Source: an uncultured Bacteroidota bacterium (GTDB lineage: Bacteria; Bacteroidota; Bacteroidia; Chitinophagales; Saprospiraceae). From it: DNA of 64,000 nt. How positions within the stretch are numbered: position 1 is the first letter of the stretch; every line of letters begins with the position of its first letter. Both the position numbers and the translations under genes were made by a program. The stretch is taken from NCBI GenBank assembly GCA_937872515.1, contig CALMSX010000091.1:1-64000 (forward strand), in the 5' to 3' direction. Below, in pieces: positions 49,101 through 57,703 of this stretch. The notes below the pieces were generated by a model that did not search any database, was not told the DNA's origin, and was given only the letters and a program-made list of their open reading frames with translations.

Positions 49101-51920
49101 GATGACCATCCCAATTGCGGACAGGCGGCCGTTCTGTCGTATGACACAGAACCTTCAACCACCTATTACATTGTCTTAGAAGGTTGGAACACCTCAAGTG
49201 GAAACGGAATAATAGGCATCCACGAATATATTGATTCTATGAATTTGGTTACCATTTCAAGTTCATCTGGTACTGAGATATGCAATGGTCAAGGCTTAAC
49301 CTTAACAGCAAGCCCCGGAGCATTGTATTTTTGGAATGATGGATCCAACACGCAATCAATCACCGTCACCCAGCCTGGCACTTATAGTGTGACGGTCTAT
49401 GACAATATTGGCTGTGTGGGTTCTGCAGATATTGTAATTACAACGGGTATCAGCACTACCTGGTACCAGGACAATGACAACGATGGTTATGGCCAGATAG
49501 AATTGACCCTTCAATCCTGTACTCAGCCTCCAGGTTATGTGGCCAATGCAGATGATTGCAATGATAACAATGCAGCCGTCCATGAATCGATTATCTTTTA
49601 CGGTGATTTGGATGGTGATGGCTATGGAGGCACAACAACCGGTAGCTTTTGTTTGTTGACACCTCCGGAAGGCTGGGCTGATAACAATACAGACTGTGAT
49701 GACAACAATGCCGCCGTTCATGCCGGCATTGCTTACTTTGTTGATGCCGATGGAGATGGCTTTGGCTCAACTACCAGTGCTTATCTATGTTCTGCAACAG
49801 CTCCTCCAGGCTATAGTACCAACAATTCTGACTGTGATGACAACAATGCCGCTGTCTATACACCACAAACCTTCTATGTAGATGCGGATGGAGATGGATT
49901 TGGCTCTGCGGTTAGTGCACAGCTTTGTACAGCCGCTGCGCCTTCAGGTTATGCATCCAACAATACTGACTGTGATGACAACAATGCCGCTGTCAACACA
50001 CCACAAACTTTCTATGTAGATGCGGATGGAGATGGCTTTGGCTCTGCTATAAGTGCACAGCTTTGCGCTGCCACTGCGCCTTCAGGTTATGCATCCAACA
50101 ATACTGATTGCGATGACAACAATGCCGCTGTCAACACACCACAAACTTTCTATGTAGATGCGGATGGAGATGGATTTGGCTCTGCTATTAGTGCACAGCT
50201 TTGCGCTGCCACTGCGCCTTCAGGTTATGCATCCAACAATACAGATTGCGATGATAACAATGCTGCTGTAAGCGCACCACAAACCTTTTATGTAGATGCG
50301 GATGGAGATGGCTTTGGCTCTGCTGTAAGTGCACAGCTTTGCGCTGCCACTGCGCCATCAGGTTATGCATCCAACAATACTGACTGTGATGACAACAATG
50401 CTGCTGTACATACTCCTCAAAGCTACTATGTTGATGCGGATGGGGACGGTTATGGATCATCTGTTACATCGTTGTTATGCGCTTTAACACCACCTCAGGG
50501 ATATTCGGCTCTCACTGGCGACTGCAATGACAACAACAGCGCAGTTTACCCCGGAGCAACAGAAATATGTGGCAATAACCAGGACGACAATTGCAATCAA
50601 TTAATTGACGAAACTTGTTGCAACATCCTTGTTACTGCCGTTACTGTGCCCTCTCTTTGTTCAGATGTGGCAACAGGTGCCATCAATGTTTCAATCAGCA
50701 ATGGAGCCTCTCCTTATACATTTCAATGGAGCAATGGAGCTACCACAGAAGATCTTGCCAATCTTGCTCCGGGTAATTATAATTTGACAGTTACGGATAA
50801 TACCGGATGCACCAAAACCAGTAGTTTCACCGTAAGTCACTCCAACTCGGCTCCGGTGATACCAACTCAGATTGATGGCCCATCCGGAGCATGTAGAAAC
50901 CAAAACAATGTGGTTTTCTCAACTCCTTTGATTCAGGGCGCCACCTCTTATGTCTGGACCAAACCTGCCGGAACAACAGGAACTTCGACCACCAATACAC
51001 TCAGCCTTAGTTTTAGCAATACTTACAATACAGGCAATTTATGCGTAAAATCTGCCAATGCATGTGGCATGAGTCAATCGTATTGCAGGTCAGTGGTGAG
51101 ATATACCATTGCACCCGGACAGCCAGGAACCATTACAGGATTGAAACAAGGAGTCTGCCCCAATTCAACCCATACATATAGCATTGCTCCGGTCAACAAT
51201 GCCACGGGATATACCTGGACAGCGCCAAACAATGCCAGCATTGTAAGTGGACAGGGAACCACCCAGGTAACTGTAGCTTATGGACCTAACTTTGGTACTA
51301 CAGGAACGCTATCGGTAAGATCTTTCAACTGTATAGGCAATAGCAGCAATAGAAATCAAACCATTCAGCGTACACCTACTACCCCCTCAACCATTACTTC
51401 TGTGAATCAGGTTTGTCCCAATGCACAAGGAGTTACATTTTCAGTCACCAATGTGCCAGAGTATGGCTACAATTGGGTGGTCCCTTCCGGATGCACAATT
51501 ATAAGTGGTCAAGGCACCAATTCGGTAGTTGTAAACTGGGGCAGTACATCTGGTACCATTGCCGTACAATCTACTGTAAATTGTGGATCTGTTTCTCCTT
51601 TTAGAAGTAAAAACATCAGTGTCATTTCATGCAGTTCAGGCCTACCTGTGGTATCTCCGTTTGATCTTGAACACATGGAAGTATTTCCGAACCCAGCCAG
51701 CCAACAAGCTACGATTTCGATTGGCGTTTTGGAAGACACTCAATGTAGAATTGATCTTCTCGACATACAGGGAAAATTGGTTATGCAAAAAGAATGGCTC
51801 CTCATAAGAGGAACAAATGACATTCTTCTCGACCTCAACAATCTTTCACCTGGTATGTATTGGGTTAAATCCATTCAATCTAATGGAACCACGCTTTCTA
51901 AAAAATTGATAGTAGAATAA
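46137..51920 (+). CDS. Large secreted subtilisin-family protein with DxDxDG repeats and T9SS sorting domain
   Basis: 1927-aa exported protein. The signal peptide ends near SGWSQ, and a propeptide-like region runs to about 220. The S8 peptidase domain (about 250-560) has catalytic Asp near 268 (VIDEGVD), His near 303 (DAHGTAC) and Ser near 484 (NGTSSACP). Next come an Ig-like part, a choice-of-anchor-J-like jelly roll (about 655-805), a PPC-like domain (about 905-1045), eight 46-residue DxDxDG repeats (about 1108-1475), a SprB-like repeat (about 1500-1565), PKD-like domains and a type A T9SS sorting domain (EVFPNPAS ... KKLIVE) at the end. It is probably a calcium-stiffened surface or secreted protease. 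Confidence 0.9.
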   Translation: MKLKRNMFTLWALFFFSILSGWSQKKLIPSDPAQILPADYQYQGPDGAEKFAVSGARIAIKFNKDANSEVIKTIVKDYPDLAIYEGSGFKSIDGYTLFAVQAKLTSQKDLEDFITLLSKSPKIDNVAPVLMYTDGTPQIPTQRLAIKLYDASDLHYLKSDAIKYHFSLERVNGFDEKMYYAHIASHSSTTLELCQRLTEEKRYAAVEPLFIRLLEKMSTNDPFISNQWSLNNTGSSQQYNGTPGADMKVFNAWTLQTGSSSIKVAVIDEGVDLNHPDLAANLLPGFDATGLGSNGAPQGNDAHGTACAGIIGAIGNNATGIAGVAYGVKIIPVRIAYSSGSNWVTNDGWISTAIDWAWNNGNADVLSNSWGGGSASTLINDAIGRAVTLGRAGKGAAVLFAAGNNNSNVVSFPATNNNTIAVIAMSMCNQRKTTSSCDGESWWGSNYGLHADVAAPGVKIYTTDISGAAGYSTNDYVSNFNGTSSACPNAAGVMALILSANPALTYAQARQILETSCEKVGNYSYFSNTSAQPNGSWSSDLGYGRVNAHTAVQMALGLNCTGSPAINTVVSSHSTLCAPLVITLSLQTACLPGTTYQWESSSDNINFVPIQSATAASYSVQITSTTWFRCVISCNGSTTTNSKQVVYNDPTVTSYPHSQSFGSNTLPCGWVTENVNGDPNGWIVNSTTPRTTPYAMMYPKNTTQAANDWLFSPPLAMTAGNSYGVRFWYKGSSASLPEKLEVKWGTAANAASMTSGVIFSNTNITNTTYNVANTAVITPPTSGTYYVGFQVSSAANMGNLQLDDIRFELVTPCNTPLSGGTISGPSTVSAGNGTLSTWTVSGHTGSDLTWQVSANGGTTWSTYTSAISPTLTTYMPAVGNYLLRVVVGSYNCPSAISASFPVNAIPRIGDLFSNPIIAQHEYYIELNNGPASGFGNDYTGPNAQPSNDVFFRYTTGACTDSIIIGTCGSSFDTYLHILDANGAHLISLDDHPNCGQAAVLSYDTEPSTTYYIVLEGWNTSSGNGIIGIHEYIDSMNLVTISSSSGTEICNGQGLTLTASPGALYFWNDGSNTQSITVTQPGTYSVTVYDNIGCVGSADIVITTGISTTWYQDNDNDGYGQIELTLQSCTQPPGYVANADDCNDNNAAVHESIIFYGDLDGDGYGGTTTGSFCLLTPPEGWADNNTDCDDNNAAVHAGIAYFVDADGDGFGSTTSAYLCSATAPPGYSTNNSDCDDNNAAVYTPQTFYVDADGDGFGSAVSAQLCTAAAPSGYASNNTDCDDNNAAVNTPQTFYVDADGDGFGSAISAQLCAATAPSGYASNNTDCDDNNAAVNTPQTFYVDADGDGFGSAISAQLCAATAPSGYASNNTDCDDNNAAVSAPQTFYVDADGDGFGSAVSAQLCAATAPSGYASNNTDCDDNNAAVHTPQSYYVDADGDGYGSSVTSLLCALTPPQGYSALTGDCNDNNSAVYPGATEICGNNQDDNCNQLIDETCCNILVTAVTVPSLCSDVATGAINVSISNGASPYTFQWSNGATTEDLANLAPGNYNLTVTDNTGCTKTSSFTVSHSNSAPVIPTQIDGPSGACRNQNNVVFSTPLIQGATSYVWTKPAGTTGTSTTNTLSLSFSNTYNTGNLCVKSANACGMSQSYCRSVVRYTIAPGQPGTITGLKQGVCPNSTHTYSIAPVNNATGYTWTAPNNASIVSGQGTTQVTVAYGPNFGTTGTLSVRSFNCIGNSSNRNQTIQRTPTTPSTITSVNQVCPNAQGVTFSVTNVPEYGYNWVVPSGCTIISGQGTNSVVVNWGSTSGTIAVQSTVNCGSVSPFRSKNISVISCSSGLPVVSPFDLEHMEVFPNPASQQATISIGVLEDTQCRIDLLDIQGKLVMQKEWLLIRGTNDILLDLNNLSPGMYWVKSIQSNGTTLSKKLIVE
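49458..50561 (+). repeat. Eight tandem 138-bp coding repeats (46 residues, DxDxDG calcium-binding-like)
   Basis: Each unit reads roughly YVDADGDGFGS ... C ... P-x-GY ... DCDDNNAAV, carrying two acidic loops and two cysteines, like thrombospondin type 3 or MopE-type repeats. Starts recur every 138 bp (for example 49874, 50012, 50150, 50288, 50426). Units 4-7 (about 49872-50423) are almost identical in DNA, while units 1-3 and 8 have diverged, showing recent expansion in the middle of the array. Confidence 0.93.
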
Positions 51921-51935
51921 ACATAGCACATTTAT

Positions 51936-51970
51936 AAAAGTACAAGGCCGAAATGCCTTGTACTTTTTTT
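51936..51970 (+). terminator. Rho-independent terminator after the subtilisin gene
   Basis: AAAAGTACAAGGC pairs perfectly with GCCTTGTACTTTT around a six-base loop and runs into a T-tract. Confidence 0.92.
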
Positions 51971-52007
51971 ATACAGCACCATATTAGGGCGTTTCCAATA
52001 CATTCAT

Positions 52008-52015
52008 TAAATTTG
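52008..52015 (+). promoter_or_regulatory. -7 box abutting the LytTR regulator start codon
   Basis: TAAATTTG matches TAnnTTTG and ends four bases before ATG 52020, so transcription would begin at about the start codon (leaderless). No TTTG is found at the -33 position. Confidence 0.45.
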
Positions 52016-52019
52016 AATC

Positions 52020-52811
52020 ATGAGTCTGCAACCACTTCGCATTTTAATAATTGACGATGAAGCCCACAATCGCAAGGGTATTAAAAGAATCATTGAAGAG
52101 GGCTGTCCTTCTATAAACATTATTGGGGAAGCATCAAGTGCGGAGGAGGCAAGACAAATTCTTAAAAACACCCAAACAGACGTTGTTTTACTGGACATTA
52201 ACATGCCCAATGAGAATGGTTTTTCATTTTTAAATTCTATGAAAGGGGAACATTTTTTAACCGTCTTTATCACTGCTTATGCTGAACACGCCATCAGGGC
52301 ATTTAAAGCAAATGCCATTGATTACATATTAAAACCAATCGACGAAGCCGAATTAATTGAGGCCATTGAAAAATGCAGAAATCTATTACCTGTCCTTGCC
52401 GGCAACAACGGTTGGGCCAACTATTCTCAGTCTCTGGTCCATGCCATCGATGTCGAACAGCAAATTGAATATCCTAAAAAATTTACCCTGCCCCACTCTT
52501 CCGGTTTTCACATTGTAAGTGTTGCTGATATTACCCACTTTGTTGCAGACGGAAACTATACCAACTTACATTTTATTGAATCACCACCCATGTTGATATC
52601 AAGGCCTATAAGAGAATTTGAAGATATTTTGGACCCAAACCAGTTTTTCAGAATCCATAAGTCCAGCATCATTAACTTAAAATACCTCAAATCTTATTCA
52701 ACAGCAGAAGGGAATGAAGCCATTCTCAGCAATGGACTCAGGTTGCCGGTCAGCAGAAGGAGGCTGGAAGATTTTATGCAAATTGTCAATGCCGTGTCCA
52801 GAAAACTATGA
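52020..52811 (+). CDS. LytTR-family response regulator
   Basis: 263-aa regulator. The receiver domain (1-120) has the acidic pair IIDDEAHN, the phospho-acceptor Asp in VVLLDINMPN (about residue 60), Thr in VFITAYAEHA and Lys in YILKPID. The C-terminal LytTR DNA-binding domain (about 158-260) contains HFVADGNYTNLHF and FFRIHKSSIINLKYL. Its stop overlaps the kinase start in an ATGA, so the pair forms one signalling unit. Targets are not known. Confidence 0.93.
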   Translation: MSLQPLRILIIDDEAHNRKGIKRIIEEGCPSINIIGEASSAEEARQILKNTQTDVVLLDINMPNENGFSFLNSMKGEHFLTVFITAYAEHAIRAFKANAIDYILKPIDEAELIEAIEKCRNLLPVLAGNNGWANYSQSLVHAIDVEQQIEYPKKFTLPHSSGFHIVSVADITHFVADGNYTNLHFIESPPMLISRPIREFEDILDPNQFFRIHKSSIINLKYLKSYSTAEGNEAILSNGLRLPVSRRRLEDFMQIVNAVSRKL

Positions 52812-55732
52812 AATATGTAGGCTTGTTATTTCTATTTCCCATTGTACTGTTGGCACAAAATTATCCGGTACGACACTATAATACCAATGATGGGCTTTCA
52901 AGTAATATTGTTTATGATGCCATCCAGGATAAAAATGGATACCTGTGGTTTGCCACCAATACCGGTGTGTCCAAATTTGATGGCAAAAGCTGGAAAAATT
53001 ACAGTGTTGATGATGGCTTAGGAGACAATGAAATTTTGAAAATCAGAATGGATGCAAAGTCCAGGATTTGGTTGTTTTGTTTCAATGGGGCATTAAATGT
53101 GATAGATGGCAACACCATTCATTCTCCCAAAAACAACAAGATATTGAAACAACTGGGCTTCGGTCAGTTTTATAGAACCTATTATGCAAATGCCAACGAT
53201 TCAATATGGGTCTACAACAATTCTACCAACCCTTATTTGATTTCATGGCCAAATAAAGTAAAGCAAGCTACAAACAAAGACACCCTGGTCATCTTTCAAC
53301 ATGAAAAGGGATTGCTTAAGTTGACACAAAAATATGTCTATTTCCTTCCTAAGGGCGACTGGAATTGGTCAGGACTTGAACAAATAACTTTTAAAAGTTG
53401 GCATGTATCCAAAACCGGAATCTTTATTGGCTTGTTTGACAATTACATATTAAAAATTGACAAAAGCGGAATTCATACCCTTTATAAATTGCAATCTTCG
53501 CCAACGGGGCTCATAGTTGATTTGTATTTTAAAAATGAAAATTCACTTTGGATTTCAGCAGAAACGCAAGGCATCCTGCATTATGAACTGGAAGGCAACG
53601 AATTTGTATTACAAGAAAAACTGCTTTCTGATAACTATATAACCTCTACTACCATAGACAATGAAGGCAACCATTGGTTTACTTCTTATGGAGGTGGCAT
53701 TTATATGCTTCCGTTCAACTACGCAGATATTCAACATTACTCAGAAAAATCGGGATTGTATGAAAGCAATACTTTTGCTGTTTGTGTAGACGATCGCAAT
53801 CAGCTTTGGGCGGGCCACAAATATGAATTTATCGATGTAATTGGAAGTAAAAACAGTCGTCACTTTCAGCTGACCAATGACAACCTTACTGTAGGCAGAG
53901 TGGGAAAGATAAAAAAACATCCCGGTGGAAAAATTCTTATTTCATGTGATGAAGGTTTTATGATTTTTGATCATCCTGAAAGCCAAACCCGCAATGTAAG
54001 AAGGGTCTATCTTGAGATTTCTGAAAATAAATATTATCAGGAACAACCTATAAAGGATTTTTGCATTGACTCTAAGGGCAACATTTACATTGCCTCGCAG
54101 GAAAATGTACATTACCTGAGTGCAGAAAGCCTCAATCAAAAAAAACTGGTTGCCAGGAGGCTGAAGCTTCCTCTGAAAAGGGTTTTTTCTGTTACTGTTG
54201 ATCACAATGACCAGCTCTGGGTGGGTACAGTTGATGGCCTGGGCACTTATAAAAACAGTAAATTTACCCCTGTCCTTGACTTATCAGACAAGTATTCCAA
54301 TCGAATTGAAAATATGGCCTTTGTCAATGATGAACTTTATCTATCGGTTATTGGTCATGGCATACTGATTATTAAAAACAATCAGATTCACTCTCGATTG
54401 TCAACCAAAGAAGGCATGCTGAGCAACCACTGTACCCGCTTATTTATTCACAATCGGGAAGTGTATGTGTGTTCAAACAAAGGATTAAACAAAATTGTAA
54501 AAAACGACCGCCAACGATACATTGTCACCCAATTGAATTCATTTCTGTTTAATGGATCTCAGCAGGTAAATGATGTTTATGTAGACCAAAACCGAATTTA
54601 CATTGCCTCCCTCAACGGCATCCATGTTTTAAAAAAGAGCACTTCTTTTTCTACAACCCGGATCGAGCCGAAAGTATACTTAACTGAAATAAATTATGGG
54701 GGTAAGACACATACCACAACCGAAAATCTAAAGCTATCTTACAGCGACCGGCACATCGTTTTCAAATTTGCTGCCCCCTCTTATTACTACCCCGAAGGGA
54801 TCCGATATGAATACAAGATCAATACCGGTCCCTGGTTGGATCTGGCCATTCCTCAGCTTGAACTCAACGCTATGGTACCCGGTAGTTATGAATTACAAAT
54901 AAGGGCCAGGCACAATGAGTCGCAATGGAGTAAGCCAATTCATTACCTCTTTTGGGTAGAACGGCCTTTTTATCTTTCCTGGTGGTTTTACACCTTTTTA
55001 GGATTGGGTATAATTGGTTGGCTCTACTTCAACTATGTTCAAAAAATAAAAAAACTCCAAACAGAACAAAAAACCCGGCTAGAATATGAGCAGGAAATCA
55101 ACAGACTTCAGCTCAAATCACTGCAAGCCATGATCAATCCCCACTTCGTATTTAACTCTTTGAGTGCTATCCAACAGGAAATCAATGCAGGCGATGCCAA
55201 AAAAGCCAACAATTACCTGACCCGCTTCTCTAAACTTTTGCGCAAAAACCTTGAGAACCTAAATGAATCCTTTATTACCCTGGATGAAGAAGTAAGTATG
55301 CTCACCCTCTACCTCGATACCGAAAAGATGAGGCTGGATGATCAATTGGATTACGAAATAAGGGTGCAGCCAGAAATAGACCCTCACAATACATGGCTAC
55401 CTACGATGCTGCTCCAGCCCATTGTTGAAAATGCGATCTGGCATGGCATTGCAGCAAGTGGTGTTTCAGGAAAGGTATTGATTCAATTTGAAATGAAAAA
55501 TGAAAGACTTCACATTACCATTGAAGATAATGGCCTAGGCATAGAAAAAAGCAGAGCGCAAAAAAATCTTCAATTGCTAAAAGGAAAGGCACTGGGCATG
55601 AGCATCACCCAGGATCGCCTTATTTATCTCGAAAGAAAAATTGGCTCTCCTATCACTTTTGAAGTAACCGACAAAAAACATGAAAATTCAAAGGGCACGC
55701 GGGTGGTAATAACCATGAGCGGTGATCTTTAA
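52808..55732 (+). CDS. Membrane sensor kinase with two-component regulator propeller (LytS/YehU-type kinase)
   Basis: 974-aa sensor. A signal peptide (ends near LLAQ) is followed by a periplasmic propeller made of repeats such as GYLWFATNTGVSKFDG and NQLWVGTVDGLGTY (about 20-620), a Y_Y_Y domain (about 640-720), one membrane helix (about 722-742) and a His_kinase domain. The phospho-acceptor is His in MINPHFVFNSLSA (about 778), and the ATP-binding part includes PIVENAIWHG and EDNGLGI. It lacks a fused AraC output domain, unlike SusR-type hybrids, and acts through the LytTR regulator. Ligand unknown. Confidence 0.92.
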   Translation: MKYVGLLFLFPIVLLAQNYPVRHYNTNDGLSSNIVYDAIQDKNGYLWFATNTGVSKFDGKSWKNYSVDDGLGDNEILKIRMDAKSRIWLFCFNGALNVIDGNTIHSPKNNKILKQLGFGQFYRTYYANANDSIWVYNNSTNPYLISWPNKVKQATNKDTLVIFQHEKGLLKLTQKYVYFLPKGDWNWSGLEQITFKSWHVSKTGIFIGLFDNYILKIDKSGIHTLYKLQSSPTGLIVDLYFKNENSLWISAETQGILHYELEGNEFVLQEKLLSDNYITSTTIDNEGNHWFTSYGGGIYMLPFNYADIQHYSEKSGLYESNTFAVCVDDRNQLWAGHKYEFIDVIGSKNSRHFQLTNDNLTVGRVGKIKKHPGGKILISCDEGFMIFDHPESQTRNVRRVYLEISENKYYQEQPIKDFCIDSKGNIYIASQENVHYLSAESLNQKKLVARRLKLPLKRVFSVTVDHNDQLWVGTVDGLGTYKNSKFTPVLDLSDKYSNRIENMAFVNDELYLSVIGHGILIIKNNQIHSRLSTKEGMLSNHCTRLFIHNREVYVCSNKGLNKIVKNDRQRYIVTQLNSFLFNGSQQVNDVYVDQNRIYIASLNGIHVLKKSTSFSTTRIEPKVYLTEINYGGKTHTTTENLKLSYSDRHIVFKFAAPSYYYPEGIRYEYKINTGPWLDLAIPQLELNAMVPGSYELQIRARHNESQWSKPIHYLFWVERPFYLSWWFYTFLGLGIIGWLYFNYVQKIKKLQTEQKTRLEYEQEINRLQLKSLQAMINPHFVFNSLSAIQQEINAGDAKKANNYLTRFSKLLRKNLENLNESFITLDEEVSMLTLYLDTEKMRLDDQLDYEIRVQPEIDPHNTWLPTMLLQPIVENAIWHGIAASGVSGKVLIQFEMKNERLHITIEDNGLGIEKSRAQKNLQLLKGKALGMSITQDRLIYLERKIGSPITFEVTDKKHENSKGTRVVITMSGDL

Positions 55733-55747
55733 TATTGTTGGGTTCTG

Positions 55748-56119
55748 CTACTTTTTGAATATAAAATAAACAGCAGCGACCAGAAAGGCAAACCCAATGG
55801 CATGATTCCAACGGAACTGTTCGTTTTTAAACACCAGAATGGCAAAAACGGTAAAAACAATCAAGGTAATCACTTCCTGGATGACCTTGAGCTGCCAAAG
55901 GTTAAAAGGCCCTCCATTTCCGGCGTATCCAATGCGATTGGCGGGTACCTGCAGACAATACTCAAAAAAAGCTATGCCCCAACTTAACACAATAATGCCC
56001 AGAATGCCGAGTTTGGAAAACCACTTGTAATCGTGAAATTTTAAATGCCCATACCAAGCCAGGGTCATGAACACATTGGCTAGCGTAAGGAGCCCAAGGG
56101 CTATAAAGGCTTTTGGCAT
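55748..56119 (-). CDS. DMT-superfamily small membrane protein (DUF486-like)
   Basis: 123-aa protein with four predicted membrane helices and the DUF486-like segments TLAWYGHLKF, WGIAFFEYCLQVPANRIGY and FNLWQLKVIQEVITLIVF. Its role is unknown; it is thought to be a half-size drug/metabolite transporter relative. It starts 4 bp after the amidase gene and is probably co-transcribed. Confidence 0.85.
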   Translation of the reverse strand: MPKAFIALGLLTLANVFMTLAWYGHLKFHDYKWFSKLGILGIIVLSWGIAFFEYCLQVPANRIGYAGNGGPFNLWQLKVIQEVITLIVFTVFAILVFKNEQFRWNHAIGFAFLVAAVYFIFKK

Positions 56120-56123
56120 TGTA

Positions 56124-57422
56124 TTATTGAATACCCGTTAGTCCTTCAAATAGCCAGTTGGCCAAGGCCTGCCGGTTGGCAGATTCCATCAAACGGATGT
56201 GGTCACTTTTGTTTCTGATGTTGGCCAGCTCGATATAAACCGCAGTTGGGTCAACTTTGCGCAACATGTATAAGCCCCTGTTGTCAACGTAACCTTTGTA
56301 TCCCCGGCCTCTTTGAAATTGTTCGTACTTGCCTTCAAAGGTGGCCTGCAGGTTATAAGCCAGGTCTTTTGCGTCTTTGTCCGTGCCATAGTGGTAAAAA
56401 AATACATCCTGGCGCTGTTCTTTGTTTCGGGAGTCAACATGGATCATCACAGCGGTCTGTTTTTTAACCCCCTGTGCCTTGTATTTTCTGTGCAAACGAT
56501 TGATCTGATCTGCTCTTTGTTTGAGCCTGTCCAACTGCCTTAAGGGTAGTTTTTTCCCATTACAGGTCTCGTCATAATCACAGTCCAGGAAAGCATCATC
56601 TCTGATTCCATCGTTTTCATCCTGGATAATCATGTGAACCGTGGCACCATGCTGGATAAGGTCTCTGGCCAGTCTGAGTGAGACGTCATATGCATATTCA
56701 TCTTCACAAAGGGTGTGGGCAAGGTCTGAACATTGGGCGCCGGGATCCGGACCACCGTGTCCGCTGGAGATATAAAAGACCTGTCCTTTCAACTGGTCAT
56801 CAAAGAGGTTGACATTTTTATAATTATCACCAAAAATATCGTGGACTGCTATCATACCATTGGGCTTACTCGCAGATTTAATGGTGTTTTTACTTTTTAC
56901 ATTATCATCTTTGAAGCTCACCATTGTATAATCCAGGGCTGATTTTTTGATCCCTGAATTTTTGGCAACCTCCTCTTTTTTCAATTCCGTTTTTGCGGGA
57001 ATTTCACCATTTTCGTTGCATCCCAAATTGTGGTAGGGCACCCAAAGCAGTCTGCTCGATTGAAAACTAGCCTTTCTCAGGCCCTTTTTATGAAGTCGCT
57101 CGTTGTAGTTCTGGATGGCAATGGCATCATTAATATCCTCTATTTTTAAGGTTGTGCGTATGCTTTTGCCATTGTATTGGTAAACTTTAATCGGAAGTTT
57201 GTATTCCTTACCGGCAAATAATTTTGCCCCCCTTTTAATACCATTCAACTCGTAAAACTTCTCCGTATTACAACTGTGCACACTTAGTTCATACTTGGAA
57301 AGAAGGGTTGAGATGGCATCCCCGTTTTTGGCTTTAACCGTATGAAAGTAAGGTTGAAAGCCGGCACTTGCCGCTACTGCAGTAAAGGTGAATCCCACCA
57401 CCAGCATCATGAGTCGGTACAT
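56124..57422 (-). CDS. N-acetylmuramoyl-L-alanine amidase (Amidase_3)
   Basis: 432-aa exported peptidoglycan hydrolase. After a signal peptide (AVAASAGF) comes a LysM-like segment (HTVKAKNGDAISTLLSKYEL, about 26-45). The catalytic domain (about 205-430) has the zinc ligands His in SSGHGGPDPGA, Glu in DEYAYDVSLRLA, His in MIHVDSRN and the catalytic Glu in YIELANIRNKSD. Between them is a large insert with CSDLAHTLCED and CDYDETCNG cysteines, longer than in standard amidases and possibly disulfide-bonded. Confidence 0.88.
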   Translation of the reverse strand: MYRLMMLVVGFTFTAVAASAGFQPYFHTVKAKNGDAISTLLSKYELSVHSCNTEKFYELNGIKRGAKLFAGKEYKLPIKVYQYNGKSIRTTLKIEDINDAIAIQNYNERLHKKGLRKASFQSSRLLWVPYHNLGCNENGEIPAKTELKKEEVAKNSGIKKSALDYTMVSFKDDNVKSKNTIKSASKPNGMIAVHDIFGDNYKNVNLFDDQLKGQVFYISSGHGGPDPGAQCSDLAHTLCEDEYAYDVSLRLARDLIQHGATVHMIIQDENDGIRDDAFLDCDYDETCNGKKLPLRQLDRLKQRADQINRLHRKYKAQGVKKQTAVMIHVDSRNKEQRQDVFFYHYGTDKDAKDLAYNLQATFEGKYEQFQRGRGYKGYVDNRGLYMLRKVDPTAVYIELANIRNKSDHIRLMESANRQALANWLFEGLTGIQ

Positions 57423-57450
57423 ATTTAATCGATTTTTGGTATTGATCCTG

Positions 57451-57482
57451 CAAATTTAACATATTAAAATTATTTTTAATAT
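57451..57482 (-). promoter_or_regulatory. Amidase promoter with adjoining AT-rich inverted repeat
   Basis: On the minus strand TAAATTTG (57451-57458) fits the -7 consensus about 29 bases before the amidase ATG. Just upstream ATATTAAAA and TTTTAATAT (57461-57482) form a perfect 9-bp inverted repeat with a 4-nt centre, lying over the -33 region. It may be an operator or simply an A/T-rich UP-like element. Confidence 0.42.
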
Positions 57483-57668
57483 GTAAATGCTCATTTTTTT
57501 TCGCCCTTTGTGCCCCATTGCAAATACATATTCAACTTAATTCGCTGAATATGAAGCCAAAACACAATAATTTTGGTTTTTTTACATTGTTATTACAAAA
57601 CGAACTTTTTTCGGATTGTTGTATCATTTAGACACAAAAATCAATGGCTTTCAATTAAGTCCTTCCAT

Positions 57669-57699
57669 TTTGATGCATAAAAACATTTATATAGCTTTG
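57669..57699 (+). promoter_or_regulatory. Consensus Bacteroidota promoter directly before the PorP/SprF gene
   Basis: TTTG (57669-57672), a 19-nt spacer and TAGCTTTG (57692-57699) match the consensus at every fixed base. The -7 box ends four bases before ATG 57704, so the predicted transcript starts at or within the start codon and is leaderless. Confidence 0.72.
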
Positions 57700-57703
57700 T
57701 ACT

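Noticed and set aside
49458..50561. Regular repeats considered as a CRISPR array
   Set aside because: The 138-bp units are fully coding, have no repeat/spacer division and translate into DxDxDG modules within one frame.
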